Assembly: GCA_020091685.1 (NCBI GenBank)
Contig: CM034601.1
Location: 17,599,320 to 17,663,319 of the forward strand
DNA length: 64,000 bases
DNA from: Lutjanus erythropterus
Taxonomy: Eukaryota > Chordata > Actinopteri > Lutjaniformes > Lutjanidae
Direction: 5' to 3'
In this document: in pieces, positions 1 through 10,242 of the stretch
Layout: each line of letters opens with the position of its first letter
Position numbering within the stretch: position 1 is the stretch's first letter
Notes under the pieces: generated by a model
The model's input: the letters and a program-made list of their open reading frames with translations, nothing else
The model's database searches: none
What the model was told of the DNA's origin: nothing
Position numbers and translations under genes: made by a program

Positions 1-215
1 AATATATGTGAACCTACTGGAATGCTGTATTAATTTACAGAATGTGGATGAGCTCGTTTTGTGACACCGTGGATGTTGTTGTTGTTCGTTTTGTTTTGTT
101 TGTTGTGGTCGTGTCTTGTTCCCATGGTGATGCTGTTTAGTGCATCAGAGATGTGTGTGTCGTGGGGCGGAGCACCGGTTGGAGGCTGCTCAGCGTGTCT
201 CCCTGTTCCTCACAG

Positions 216-313
216 CTCCTCGGCAACAAGCCACTCCCACAGGTTCCAGGGGGAGGAGTCTATACACACTAGCCCCGCCCACTCCGACCCTGTGGTTCAC
301 TCACCTCGACGCA
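216..313 (+). CDS. mcf2: mcf2 coding exon, Ser/His-rich linker
   Basis: The acceptor is ...ttcctcacag at 206-215 and the donor gtgagt at 314-319. The frame reads SATSHSHRFQGEES... to SPRR and leaves one base (A), which joins the CT that opens the next exon to make Thr. The exon is supported by splice signals and phase only, because this linker is poorly conserved. The exon before it was not found with confidence. Confidence 0.55.
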
Positions 314-2253
314 GTGAGTTGCTGACACACTCAAACTCACACATCAGTTCCTTTGTTTTTTTCACTTAATGGTATTTTGTCTTTACAGTAATTACTGGCC
401 GCTGTCACTATCTGAGAAATTCAAGAAACACTAAACATCTGTTTTCTGCTGGGTCTTACATTGGGCGATGATGTCTCTCAAACTGAACTTTACTTAGGGA
501 CAGTACGAGTTTTTTTAAGTGAGGTTGTGTGGGATACTGTGAGATCCATGGCCAATGTATTACACTTCCGGTTTGAAGAGCAGGAGTTCTGGTGTAGAAA
601 GCTAATCAATCAAATGCATCAGTGTACTGCTGAGGACAGGGTCAACAGCAGTACGTATTTTAGTCACCTAAAAAAGGCCCACCTCTAAAAATCTGTATCA
701 GTTTAAGTGTACAATATAATTAGAATATTTTTATCACTTTAAAAGAAGAAATAGTAATGAAAGTTGTAGAAGAGTGTCATGAATATATCTTTTTAATTTG
801 CTGAAGAAGAAACAGTCATCTGTTGCCCGAATTTATACCCCTGATGACCTGAAAAACATCTTTGCCCCGTGTAAATTTTTCACAGTGGACACACATATCG
901 CAGATTATGGAAAATCAGTGATTAAGAAGTGTAAGACCGCAGTTTTTAGTCATCTCAGCTGTCTTGTCCCCTGCAGCTTGGCCTGTCCCCGCCCACTCAG
1001 TGGCGATCTGTGATGGCCTGGAGGACTGGGGCGCCACAGACCTCTCCAACATATCAGACTCAGACGAGGACGATCAGCCCGCCCCCCTGGTGAGATCTGG
1101 TTACTGTCATGGCGAAGGTAGCACGGGAGAAATTATATGTTATGTCTACGAGAATTCATGAACGCTGAGCTTTGAAGCCAGCTGCTAACTGAGATGCAGG
1201 TCCTGGCTTGAGGGTCCACTGAGTCCACTTGCATCGCCAACACACAGATGGCTAAAAACATGGATTATCTCAAGTTGGATGTCAAGATGGATGTAATGAA
1301 CAAATTCACCATAATCAATAAAATCTAAGCCATACGCCTTTATAGTTTGTACGTAGGCAGTATGTGCCCATCATGAGCACAGAATTATCTAGGTAATGCT
1401 GTAATGTAACAAGTTACTTTTTAATGGCAGTAATCTTGTAAGGTAACAGGTTATTTTTCTTCTGCGAGGTCTATTACTGGTTTGGTTTTGTCGTTCCCTT
1501 CTACTCTGTTTATTAACATAGTCTATACTGCCAACTTGTGACAAAACTACAAATTTTATAGCTTTGTTTATTGGCTCCAAAACAGCTTTATTTGCATTTT
1601 CTTCTCTTTTTTTTTGAAACATTTCTCAAGTTCACTTCAAATTCACTTGATAATTGTACAGAAAAACGACTACTCTCCATCAGTCTCACAACATGCCATG
1701 TTTTTTGCATTTTTCATTCCTTCCTCCTCCTCCTCCTCCTCTCTCTGTCGCTCCTTCCTTGGCAGGCTCACATTAAATAAGATCCGATCTGCACTGTGTT
1801 CATGTACCTTTGAAAGTATCTATTTTATATGTCCAGATTTAGGACTATTGTACATGTGGAAATGTGTCAAAATGCTCTATTCCCCTGCATTTTACTTACC
1901 TTTCTTCTGTTCCAGGTGCCGGGCAGGTACAGGGTCATGGTAGAGAGCAGCATGGCCAGCACTGATGACATCATCTTTAACTGTGGTGATGTCATCCAGC
2001 TGCTGCATGAGGAGTTGTCAGGATTGTGGTAAAATATGCTACGTGTTTCAGAAATGTTCATTACAGACAACTTAAAATGTAACTGTAGATGAAAATACTG
2101 AATTCATGTTAAAATTGTTACTTTTGATGCATCTGTGTTGTGTTTATATGTGTGTGTGTGTGTAATCGCAGGATGGTGAGGAATATAAGTCGTGGCGAAG
2201 AAGGGCATGTTCTACCTGAGGACCTGCACAGGATTCTGGGAGAGACCTGCTAA
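216..2253 (+). CDS. mcf2: mcf2/DBL-family Rho-GEF, 3' end (last four coding exons, SH3 domain)
   Basis: Seen: four phase-compatible coding segments (216-313, 977-1089, 1916-2028, 2172-2253) ending in TAA. They encode a Ser/His-rich linker, an acidic stretch (EDWGATDLSNISDSDEDD) and an SH3-like domain that begins VPGRYRV, contains GDVIQLL and GLW, and ends EGHVLPEDLHRILGETC. Family knowledge: MCF2/MCF2L proteins are Dbl exchange factors for Rho GTPases with Sec14, spectrin, DH and PH domains, and MCF2L ends in a comparable acidic linker plus SH3. Those upstream domains would lie before position 1. Synteny beside F9 and fgf13 favours mcf2 over its paralogue mcf2l, which neighbours F7/F10 in human. 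Odd: the second SH3 tryptophan (GWIP in MCF2L) is replaced by GHVLP, so proline-peptide binding may be weakened. The gene is convergent with F9. The family is sure; the exact paralogue is less so. Confidence 0.83.
977..1089 (+). CDS. mcf2: mcf2 coding exon, acidic linker
   Basis: The acceptor is tgtcccctgcag and the donor CTG/gtgaga. It encodes WPVPAHSVAICDGLEDWG followed by DLSNISDSDEDDQPAPL. The CDGLEDW...DLSNISDS motif is typical of the segment just before the SH3 domain in MCF2/MCF2L. It ends in phase 0, directly before the SH3 exon. Confidence 0.8.
1916..2028 (+). CDS. mcf2: mcf2 coding exon, first part of SH3 domain
   Basis: The acceptor is tttcttctgttccag and the donor TTGTG/gtaaaa. 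It encodes VPGRYRVMVESS, then DDIIFNCGDVIQLL, then EELSGLW. GDVIQLL corresponds to the SH3 RT-loop/b-strand segment and GLW carries the binding-groove tryptophan. It splits the Trp codon TG/G with the last exon, as in the human family. Confidence 0.88.
2172..2253 (+). CDS. mcf2: mcf2 terminal coding exon, end of SH3
   Basis: The acceptor ...taatcgcag is preceded by a (TG)n run. The first base completes Trp, then MVRNISRGEEGHVLPEDL and HRILGETC, then TAA at 2251-2253. The 3' UTR follows with a short (CA)n run near 2343-2360. Confidence 0.85.
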
Positions 2254-3406
2254 GAGCCAATCAGAACAGACGAAAGATGAGTCCATTCTCCTCCTGTTTA
2301 GGTCACTCATTTTGCCTCAGACTTTCCCTGAATACGCCTCCCACACACACACACACACAAACATACACCCACACAGACACACAAAGAGACTGACACAACC
2401 TCAACTTCCCGACCAAAAGGGGGCATCTGACTCTGCAGAGACATTCATCAGATCATCAGATTGAAGCACATCAACCGCATATTTTCCTCTTCAGACTACT
2501 GTGACACTTTCACCTCAGAAGGCTGTAAACTACAGAGTGGACCTCAGAAGACTGTAACAATGCAAAGCACATATGTGGGACCTCACAAAACCGCCGCCTT
2601 CATTTTCTTTATCGATCTTCTCCAGCATAATTCAGCAGATTATTTGGATTTATAAGTAAAGACGTTGAACAGGGGCTTTTATCCATACATACAGAATGGA
2701 CTTTTGTTTAAGACAGGTTTTATCGTTTATATTTTCTTATGAAATATCACAGAAATCATGCATATGCCTACTAACATATCATTACTGTTGATGTGCCAAA
2801 CAGCTCAGCTAATTATTGTGGCTTCTTTTTGTATATCACTATAGCTTTACCTTGTGGTGTCACTGTTTTCAGTGAGTTTAGACTCTGTTTCTTTCTTACA
2901 GCAGCCAGCTACATCACTACAGGGTATGCATGTGATGTTGACGTATGCCTGGTCAGATGTAGACTGTGGCTGTAAATCTGCCAACGTCTGCTTATGTCAG
3001 ACAGCATTGGCTATTTGCATGTTACAGTTTTCAAAATGCCTGTTGCTACAGAAAACAACAACAAAAACCTCTGACTTAGCAACCAACATGCTGAAAATGG
3101 CAAGCTATCCTAACTTTAACCTGATCAATGTACGAACATAATCAAGCTAGCTGCTGTTACCTTTACTTTTAGGATGATTTAGCCATTTTAATGGCAGAGC
3201 TTGCTTCCCCGTGTGCAAATGTCCTTCAAAAGAAGTTCCCCCAACATTATTTTGCAGGAGAACCATCTTGGCCTTAGCATTGCCTGAGACAATTGTGACT
3301 AGTTTAAAGCAGATGTTTCCCCAGGGGACTCCAAACAGTTTCAGAGGAGGCTCCGTGAGAGCTTTGGAGAATTTAACTGTTTTTCCCAGAGTCAGAAACA
3401 AATAAA
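2254..3406 (+). other. probable mcf2 3' UTR
   Basis: No coding exon is seen after the mcf2 stop. The first well-placed AATAAA is at 3401-3406, so the 3' UTR may run to roughly 3.42 kb. The transcript end is inferred only. Confidence 0.4.
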
Positions 3407-5464
3407 TGCCTTTGGACAGGCCTTTTTTAATGTATTTAGTGTAGTCTGATGCTATGAAAACAGCAATATTTGGCTATCTTGGCTCAATTCTTGAGTGTTT
3501 ATTGGATCAAATCCAGAACATCCAGAAATTAAGCAAAGCTATGCAAATAAAATAAGGGGAGAAACTGTTGTTGTCTGAGGGGACGATCACAGTCTTAGAC
3601 TTTGAAACCTCTGTTTTAAAGAAAACAAGCCATAACATTTTTTCTCCTATAGAAGATTATAGCAGAATTTCTCCAGCACTGAAAAGGTCTGGCTATGAGA
3701 GACTCATGTTTGCCTAATGTTGCTGTGGTAACGCCACCTTTCAAAACAGAAAACATCTGCAAGGTGCATTCACATGAAAAACAACAAAATCATAATTTGG
3801 CAATATTGAGAGAAGATATTGGAGGTTTCCCCATTCATAAGAGCAAAAGTTTTGGCACAGACTGACGGGTTTGTGGCCACAGTTTTGAAGCCTTGAGTTT
3901 GGCATTTTGGCCATCATTATCTTTTTTAGAGCCACAAGTGACTGTATTTGGACGGGAGGGTGAAGCTCAGGGGGGAGCATTTATACAGTCTGATCCTGAT
4001 TGTCGGGTCGCCTTGGCAGTCAATCACAAGGTAGCCACTCCCTAAAGCATACTGTGCTATATTGTCTGCTCCAAGTGGGACCATATTTTAAAAAATCATC
4101 ATGCTGTATTATTAAGGAAGACTTAAAAACTAGCAATTGAGACCATAGACTCATTAGGAAACTCTTTACTGAGGTAATAAATGAAGTGAGAAGTAGGGTC
4201 ATTTTGTCATAGACTTGTATGCAATCAGACCTCTTTTTGCAACCAGCGGAGTCGCCCCCTGCTGGTCATTAGAAAGAATACAGGTTTAAATCTACATTGG
4301 CTCCACTTTTCAGATTTGAAGCTTACGTCCATTTCTTTTATAAAGTGTATGGTTGTTGGTTAGGGATGTACTCTCATTGCATATCCTTTATAGATATTTT
4401 TGACACATAGCAGACAATTTACAGATGTAATTAATAACATTAATAATGGCTGCATTCTATTTAGCCTTGGTCTTGTGCATGGTGCCTCAGTGGAACAGAG
4501 CCATCATAAATGTTATTAGTTCCTCTTGTGCTTCTCTTGCTTTGACCAGTGAAAGTGTCTCCTGAGAAAAACAGGTCTGTTGATGCAGCCGCAGCGCTCC
4601 TGGTCAGTCCTCGTGATGAACTATCTGGGTTAGGAGAAACCGCTGCAGTACTTAGGCAGGATAAACGCAGTGTAGGGAGATCTCTACACCGGCAGTCACT
4701 GTAGCTGGTTGTTGTAATTCAGTTTTTCATGTGAGTGTGACAAGCTTTGAATTGCAGATATTTTAAACGTGACTTAATTTGCCTATTTATTCCTTACTTT
4801 TGCTGCTGTTGATGGTGATAATGTGTTGTTACTCATCCATCAAATGACTGCATCAGCTGTTGTTACCACTAAGATGAGACGAGCTTTATGTTTCTGTTCG
4901 TTTGCTGCTCTGCATGGACAAATCACCTCACATGCCTATTGCTTTGTTTCTGCCTGTACTACTGTTTTAGACCAACAGGAAAACTAGGCTCGGTGTTGGG
5001 TAGTGAAGTAGTGTAGAATTATATTTACCAACTGAAAAAATTAGTTATATTGTGGATTCATGAAATGTCGATTCGATTTGGTTTTTGATTTCTTTAAACT
5101 GCCGGGTTTTAAAACTGCCCCGACTGATTTTCTTTACAGTGTCAACAGTTAAAACAGTTTTTAAAACAAAGTGTGAAAAGTGGTTATGAAAACACTGCCA
5201 CTTCACCACCACACGTGCTGAGGATTTATCTCTGAAGGCCAGACAGATGTATAATTACTAAAGTTAGTGACAGCTTTTAGAGCCAACTGCAATTAAATGT
5301 GAATATGTATATGGTAAAAATCTAAATTTTAGATGTAAATCTCAACTTTGGACATGTGTTTGATCAGTCATACGTTGATGTTCAGCTATCAAATGACAAA
5401 AGGTACATTACATTTCTACAGCATTTACTGCATCTCTTGACTAAATGAATCTAAACCTGCTGCT
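3407..5464. other. intergenic, no gene seen
   Basis: AT-rich sequence with no long ORF, recognisable exon or strong repeat structure. Confidence 0.6.
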
Positions 5465-6445
5465 TACACTTAGACTGTGTTGCACCAACAATATCAATTT
5501 AATTTAAGATTAATTCTCATCCGTTTTTAGTAAAACTAGGTTTAAAATGAGTAAATCCAGATTTAAATTTAATTTAAGTTCTTTTGCACCATTAAAAACT
5601 AACTGTATTAGATTAGATTTAAACCAAAATTAAGTTAAATGGAGATACTTGTTTACCCACATTAAAATAAATAAAAAATAAGCTGAGAAGCTGTCAAGAC
5701 CTACTAGAAGAGGGGGAAACTGTTACTTTGTGGTTGCTCTGTGTGTTACATTGTTTGCCAGTTCACTAAAAATCTAACAAAATGTTACATTATTTTCTTG
5801 CTAACTATAAAGTAAAAAAAATGTTATATTGTTTGGTAGCTAGCTAAACGTTAACAGTGTATTACATTATTTGCTAGATTACTAAAAAGCAAAGAAAAAA
5901 ACAACAAAAACACATCATAGGTAGCTAAAAAGTTACCCTTGTTAGCCTACTCATGATGGCTCTGCAGAGAAACTATAATTTACTTTAATCTAATTTTAAG
6001 CTCTGAATATTGCCAAATGATAGAAAATTTAAAAAGCACTATAAGGAAAAAGGGACTGCCAAGCAGCAGCTGGCAGACTGTTTTAATGGATCATCTTGGA
6101 AAAGAAGAGATGCATCGTAAAACTCATTTGTGTTGAGTCTCATAACTGTCTTCAAGGAACTTAATTATTCTGCTCAATCCATTTAAAAAAAGGCAACAAT
6201 TTTAAAAGTTAAACATTCTCAAGTGTAATTTTAAAGTTAGTAATGGATCACATGGGACATTAAAGTTTTAGTTCAACAGAATTAAATTTAATCTAGGTTT
6301 AGAGAAAAACTAAACCCAGGCTGAAAGAGAGGTTTAAATTTAATCTTTTTTAATTTTAAATTAGTTTTATTCAACATCATTGCAAGCCATGATTTAAGCA
6401 GGTTTAAAAATGAATCCTTGTTTGTGCAACTCAGCCTAAACCTAA
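5465..6445. repeat. MITE-like element with terminal inverted repeats, ~1 kb
   Basis: The left end (TTAGACTGTGTTGCACCAAC, near 5470-5489) is matched in reverse complement by the right end (gtttgtgcaactcagcctaa, near 6420-6439). The interior is rich in inverted TTTAAATTTAA words. No ORF is present, so it would be non-autonomous. The limits are approximate. Confidence 0.5.
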
Positions 6446-7268
6446 GATTAACACTGAATGAAGATTAATTTTCACAGGACAACATGTGCAGTGGGATTGT
6501 AGTTATTTCATAGTGAGTGCAAGAATGTCTGAACAAAGTGTGTCCAATCAAACTCAGTCTAAACTAATCAATAGCATTTCATCACCTTAAATTTGTTTTG
6601 AATCCACCAGCTATACTGTAACATCAGAAGTTGTTCATGGGTTTGTTCAGTCAGGCTAAAACATGTCTTTTCCACAGTACCTTAAACTGGTGTTTGCTAC
6701 GTTTGCTCATTTTGCACTTTTTTGATATTTTGAATCATTGTGAAAGCTTGTATTATAATGCATAATATATATGATTATTTTCCCAAATATAAGCACAGGA
6801 TTATTTAATTTGATTCAATCTGACTCGTGTGGTTTCTTTCCATTTATAATATTGTTTAGGTCCTGGTAACAGAGCTGCACCCACACAGGTGTCTTGGAAA
6901 TTGATCCTTCTTTCAGTTAAATCTGCTTTTTTCACAAACCTCTCGTCCATGAGCGGATGCACGCAGCCTTCTGTTTGGTGATACGGTTGGTTGATGTAGT
7001 TCGGCTGAAAGAAAATTGACCTTCCTAAGTCCTACCCCTTTGTGCTCCGTGGTCAATAACAATTGAGCAAACTTGGTTCCTCAGTCAGCATTCTCATTTT
7101 CCTGTAAAAGCTACGTATAGGGTCACATTTTCAGCTGGTTAATGTTGGCAGAAGGCCAGCTAACTGTCCAGCTAATGACTGATTTGAGTATAAGTCACTT
7201 TTACAGGCCCACCGGCAAAATCTTCTAAAATCTGTTTTTAGAATTTTGTTCAAAATTTGTTTTTCTCT
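6446..7268. other. intergenic, no gene seen
   Basis: AT-rich, with no exon-like ORF or clear repeat boundary. Confidence 0.5.
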
Positions 7269-7680
7269 TCAACATAGACAGGCCCAGCACATTGCATGTG
7301 TGTAACGTACAGCAAACAGAAAATGTTCTGCCGGGTACCAAGCTCGCTCAACTGTTACTGGAGCAAAAAGTGACAAGGAACATGACTCAGCAAAAGGTCG
7401 ACCACTACCTTCATGAAACAGCTCACAACAAGGTCTGTGCGTTATCTTGCGTAACCGGGCCACATTGCTGTTGAGTTTTTCAAATTTTTAGATTGTATTT
7501 TTTTTTTCCAGCATTTTCAGTTCCATTATATTGGGGAGAATGCATTTATCTGTAAGTCCAATATCTCCAAAACTCAGGAACTCACACCAAAACAATCTAG
7601 ATCAATAAATAGCACCATGGGCTAGAGGAGAAATGTCTATTTTTGATATTGGGGTGAACTCTCCCTTTAAATAGAAGTCT
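7269..7680 (+). repeat. dispersed teleost repeat, copy 1
   Basis: It shares words with a copy in the opposite orientation at 49488-49860: ccaatatctccaaaact here against agttttggagatattgg there, plus the segments cattttcagttccattata and ctcacaacaaggtctgtg. There is no coding capacity. The element class was not determined. Confidence 0.55.
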
Positions 7681-8284
7681 GCCATTGTTAACTATTATAA
7701 TCTCCTTTTCTGGCTATAAGCTGTAAAACTCCCAGGATTCACCAATGCACCAGTTCAACAGGGTCTAATCTATTATTTAGGATGTATGGATTGCTTACAG
7801 TATAACAAACATAACAGGAGTGATGCTACATGGCTGCAGTGAGTGCAACAACATCAACAGATGATTGATTAAAATAATGAATACTACTAAATGTGTGGGT
7901 TGCTGTTTTTACTGCTGGACATGCAACTTATTATTACATTCTCTATATCATTTCATGTCCCTCCTGCGTGCAAATAAATGTCACGCCAGTAATTCATGTG
8001 ACATCACATGATTGTCAGCACCCAAAGTGAAAACACCTGTGTGGCTTTAAGATTCAAGAACATAAAATGAAATTTTATATTTGCTAGTATCAGATTCAAA
8101 TTGCATCAAAGGGAAAATTCACCATTTCTTAGTGAATGTTAAATCAGTGTTGATGGTAAATGTAGTCAACTGAAGCAACAGATCGCTCAGTGTGTGATAT
8201 ATTGACAAAGGAACCTGACTTCTCCTGCTTGTGTTGCTGAGCCAGCAATGCCCACATGTACCAGGATGCATTGCACCTGAGCTT
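7681..8284. other. intergenic, no gene seen
   Basis: No supported feature. Confidence 0.5.
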
Positions 8285-8760
8285 CTGATGCCCATGTCAA
8301 GTTAATCAAGTTTATTTATTATTTAGAGCATGTTTAAAAACAAGACAAAGAAGAAGAAATAAAAACACAGGAATGATTGAGTAAAGCTACACATTAATAA
8401 GAGGATATAAGTAACAAAAGCATGAAGTATTTTGATAATATAAACATCAAAATACGATATAATCAAGTTTTACGAAGTTAAAACCAGAGTGAGGCCTTCA
8501 AAATTAATATTTAAAGGCTAAAGAAAAAAGAAGGATCTTTAGAAGGATTTTAAAAGTAAAAATGAAGGGGGAGATCTAACTGTTAATGGCAAACTATTTA
8601 ATAACTGAAAATGCTCAGTCACCTCTGGTTTTTTAATTGAGTGTTTAAGTTTAATGGAGAGCACTGATTGGTCACAGGATCTCTCTCTAATTCTAATATG
8701 TAGCCTGGTGCCAGACCGTGCAGTTCTTGGATTCGAAATATCTTTATTCATGAAAATAAA
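8285..8760 (+). repeat. high-copy teleost interspersed repeat (unclassified, LINE/SINE-tail type)
   Basis: It starts with the common teleost phrase tcaagtttatttat and continues with gaagggggagatctaactg, cagtcacctctggtttt and ggtgccagaccgtgcag. I recognise these from a repeat family found throughout teleost genomes. A later part of what looks like the same family lies at 63617-64000. Short ORFs here are artefacts of the repeat. Confidence 0.55.
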
Positions 8761-9582
8761 TCAGGAACCACAGTGGCCCTACATAGACTATGAGCTCCAG
8801 GCCATTTCTGACAGCTGTGTAAATAATTTGTATAAAATAAAATCAACTTTATTTAATGAAGATAATTTGTGGCACTGTTAGATTGCTGCAGAGCTCCCCG
8901 TTAATTCAGGTGCAGGAGGAATGGAAAGTTTTATAACTGACATTATTATTAATTTTTATTATTATTTACGTTAATTGGCAGACTCCCATGTGTCTCCAGA
9001 AAAACAGTGGTAACACCCACAAAAAAGTTGTTTTTTTATTTTGAGAGTGAATTGCTACACAATATGAATACAATTAAGAAATAAGATTTAAGATACTGAT
9101 TATATCTTTCTAATTTTGTTGGTAACCTGTTCTGTTATATTAGTATCACTGTCATGCTAATAATGATATTAAAGCACAGCAAAATAAAAGGACATGTAGC
9201 TGCGTATCATCATCCTACTCTATACTTTGTTGGCCAAAACACAGCAGTAGGTGATAAAAAAATACTCATCTTTCATGCTCCCTGGTTACCCAGAAATCCA
9301 AGCTGAAATATCCTGTAGTTCTTCCTTAACACTAACTATATCACTGTGACATCACTGGATACAGGAACAACAGATTTTGCAGCAGAACTCCCAGTTAATA
9401 AAGCAGCACTGAGGAATTTATTCGATTGACTACATTAACATCCACTTAAAAAGTGTTGAATTTTCCCTTTAAATATTTCTTCTTGTATAAAGTTTCAGTT
9501 CAAACTCTGGATGAGGAGCTACAAGGCATTAATTTATCTGATTTCACGAAAAATGCAAAATACTCAGATATTTTAATTACGT
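8761..9582. other. intergenic, no gene seen
   Basis: AT-rich, no exon candidates; lies downstream of both mcf2 and F9, which converge on it. Confidence 0.5.
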
Positions 9583-9588
9583 TTTATT
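9583..9588 (-). terminator. candidate F9 polyadenylation signal
   Basis: TTTATT on the plus strand reads AATAAA on the minus strand, about 100 nt beyond the F9 stop. This is a sensible distance for a short 3' UTR. Confidence 0.5.
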
Positions 9589-9685
9589 GAAGAGTCAAAA
9601 CGATCATGAGTGGTTTGAAAAACTTTTTCAGAGGCTAAACTAGACAAATACTGATGTGTGTTTTGTTGCCAGACAGCTGTGTTTG

Positions 9686-10242
9686 TTAATTAATATGGAT
9701 CCCTGTTGTATTTCTGATCCACCCGTAGTACCGTGACACTCGAGTGTAGACGCCGTACTTCCCGTCTTTGGCACACTCCTCCCCCCAGCTGACGATGCCT
9801 GTCAGGAACCACGTGCCCTTGTAATTGGTGGCGTGTGGTCCCCCGCTGTCCCCTTGACATGCATCCATCATTTCCTGTAGGTACCCAGCGCAGAACATAA
9901 AGCGTGTGACGTGGCTCCGGCTGCTCCGTTTACACTTAGTGCGGTCCACGAAAGGGACCATCAGCTTCTGAAGCTTCGTGGCCTCGAGTCCCAAAAACTT
10001 CTGCCGTCCCCAGCCACTCACCAGAGAGCCGCTGGACTCCATCAGCAGAGTCTCTATGAAGTCTTTAGGGCCCAGGCAGATAGGACGCCGCTGTTCGGAC
10101 AGCTCCACCGGAGTGGCGAGCTTCAGCAGCGCAATATCGTGGTTGTACGGTGATGTGTTGTAATTGTACATGTGGTGGATATGCCGCTCTGCCACCTCAT
10201 GGTCTCGCTCTGGACCCTCAACCACGCTCACATCATGTTCAC
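9686..10242 (-). CDS. f9: F9 exon 8: C-terminal protease domain
   Basis: The acceptor (minus) is ...ctgtctttctag and the stop TAA is at 9686-9688. It holds the catalytic Asp ([10 protein letters not shown]), [30 protein letters not shown] and [20 protein letters not shown]. Asp189 is six residues before Ser195, giving trypsin-like Arg/Lys specificity. It opens by completing Gly of RLG/EHDV. Confidence 0.96.

Noticed and set aside
41-130. Possible mcf2 exon after the ttaatttacag acceptor at 31-40
   Set aside because: Frames give a stop or a low-complexity Val/Phe peptide and no convincing donor; could not be linked to the 216 exon.
798-1013. ORF ARIYTPDDLKNIFAPCKFF... as an extra mcf2 exon
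   Set aside because: No good acceptor or donor, phase does not fit the neighbouring exons, and the stretch just upstream is a dispersed repeat fragment (630-770).
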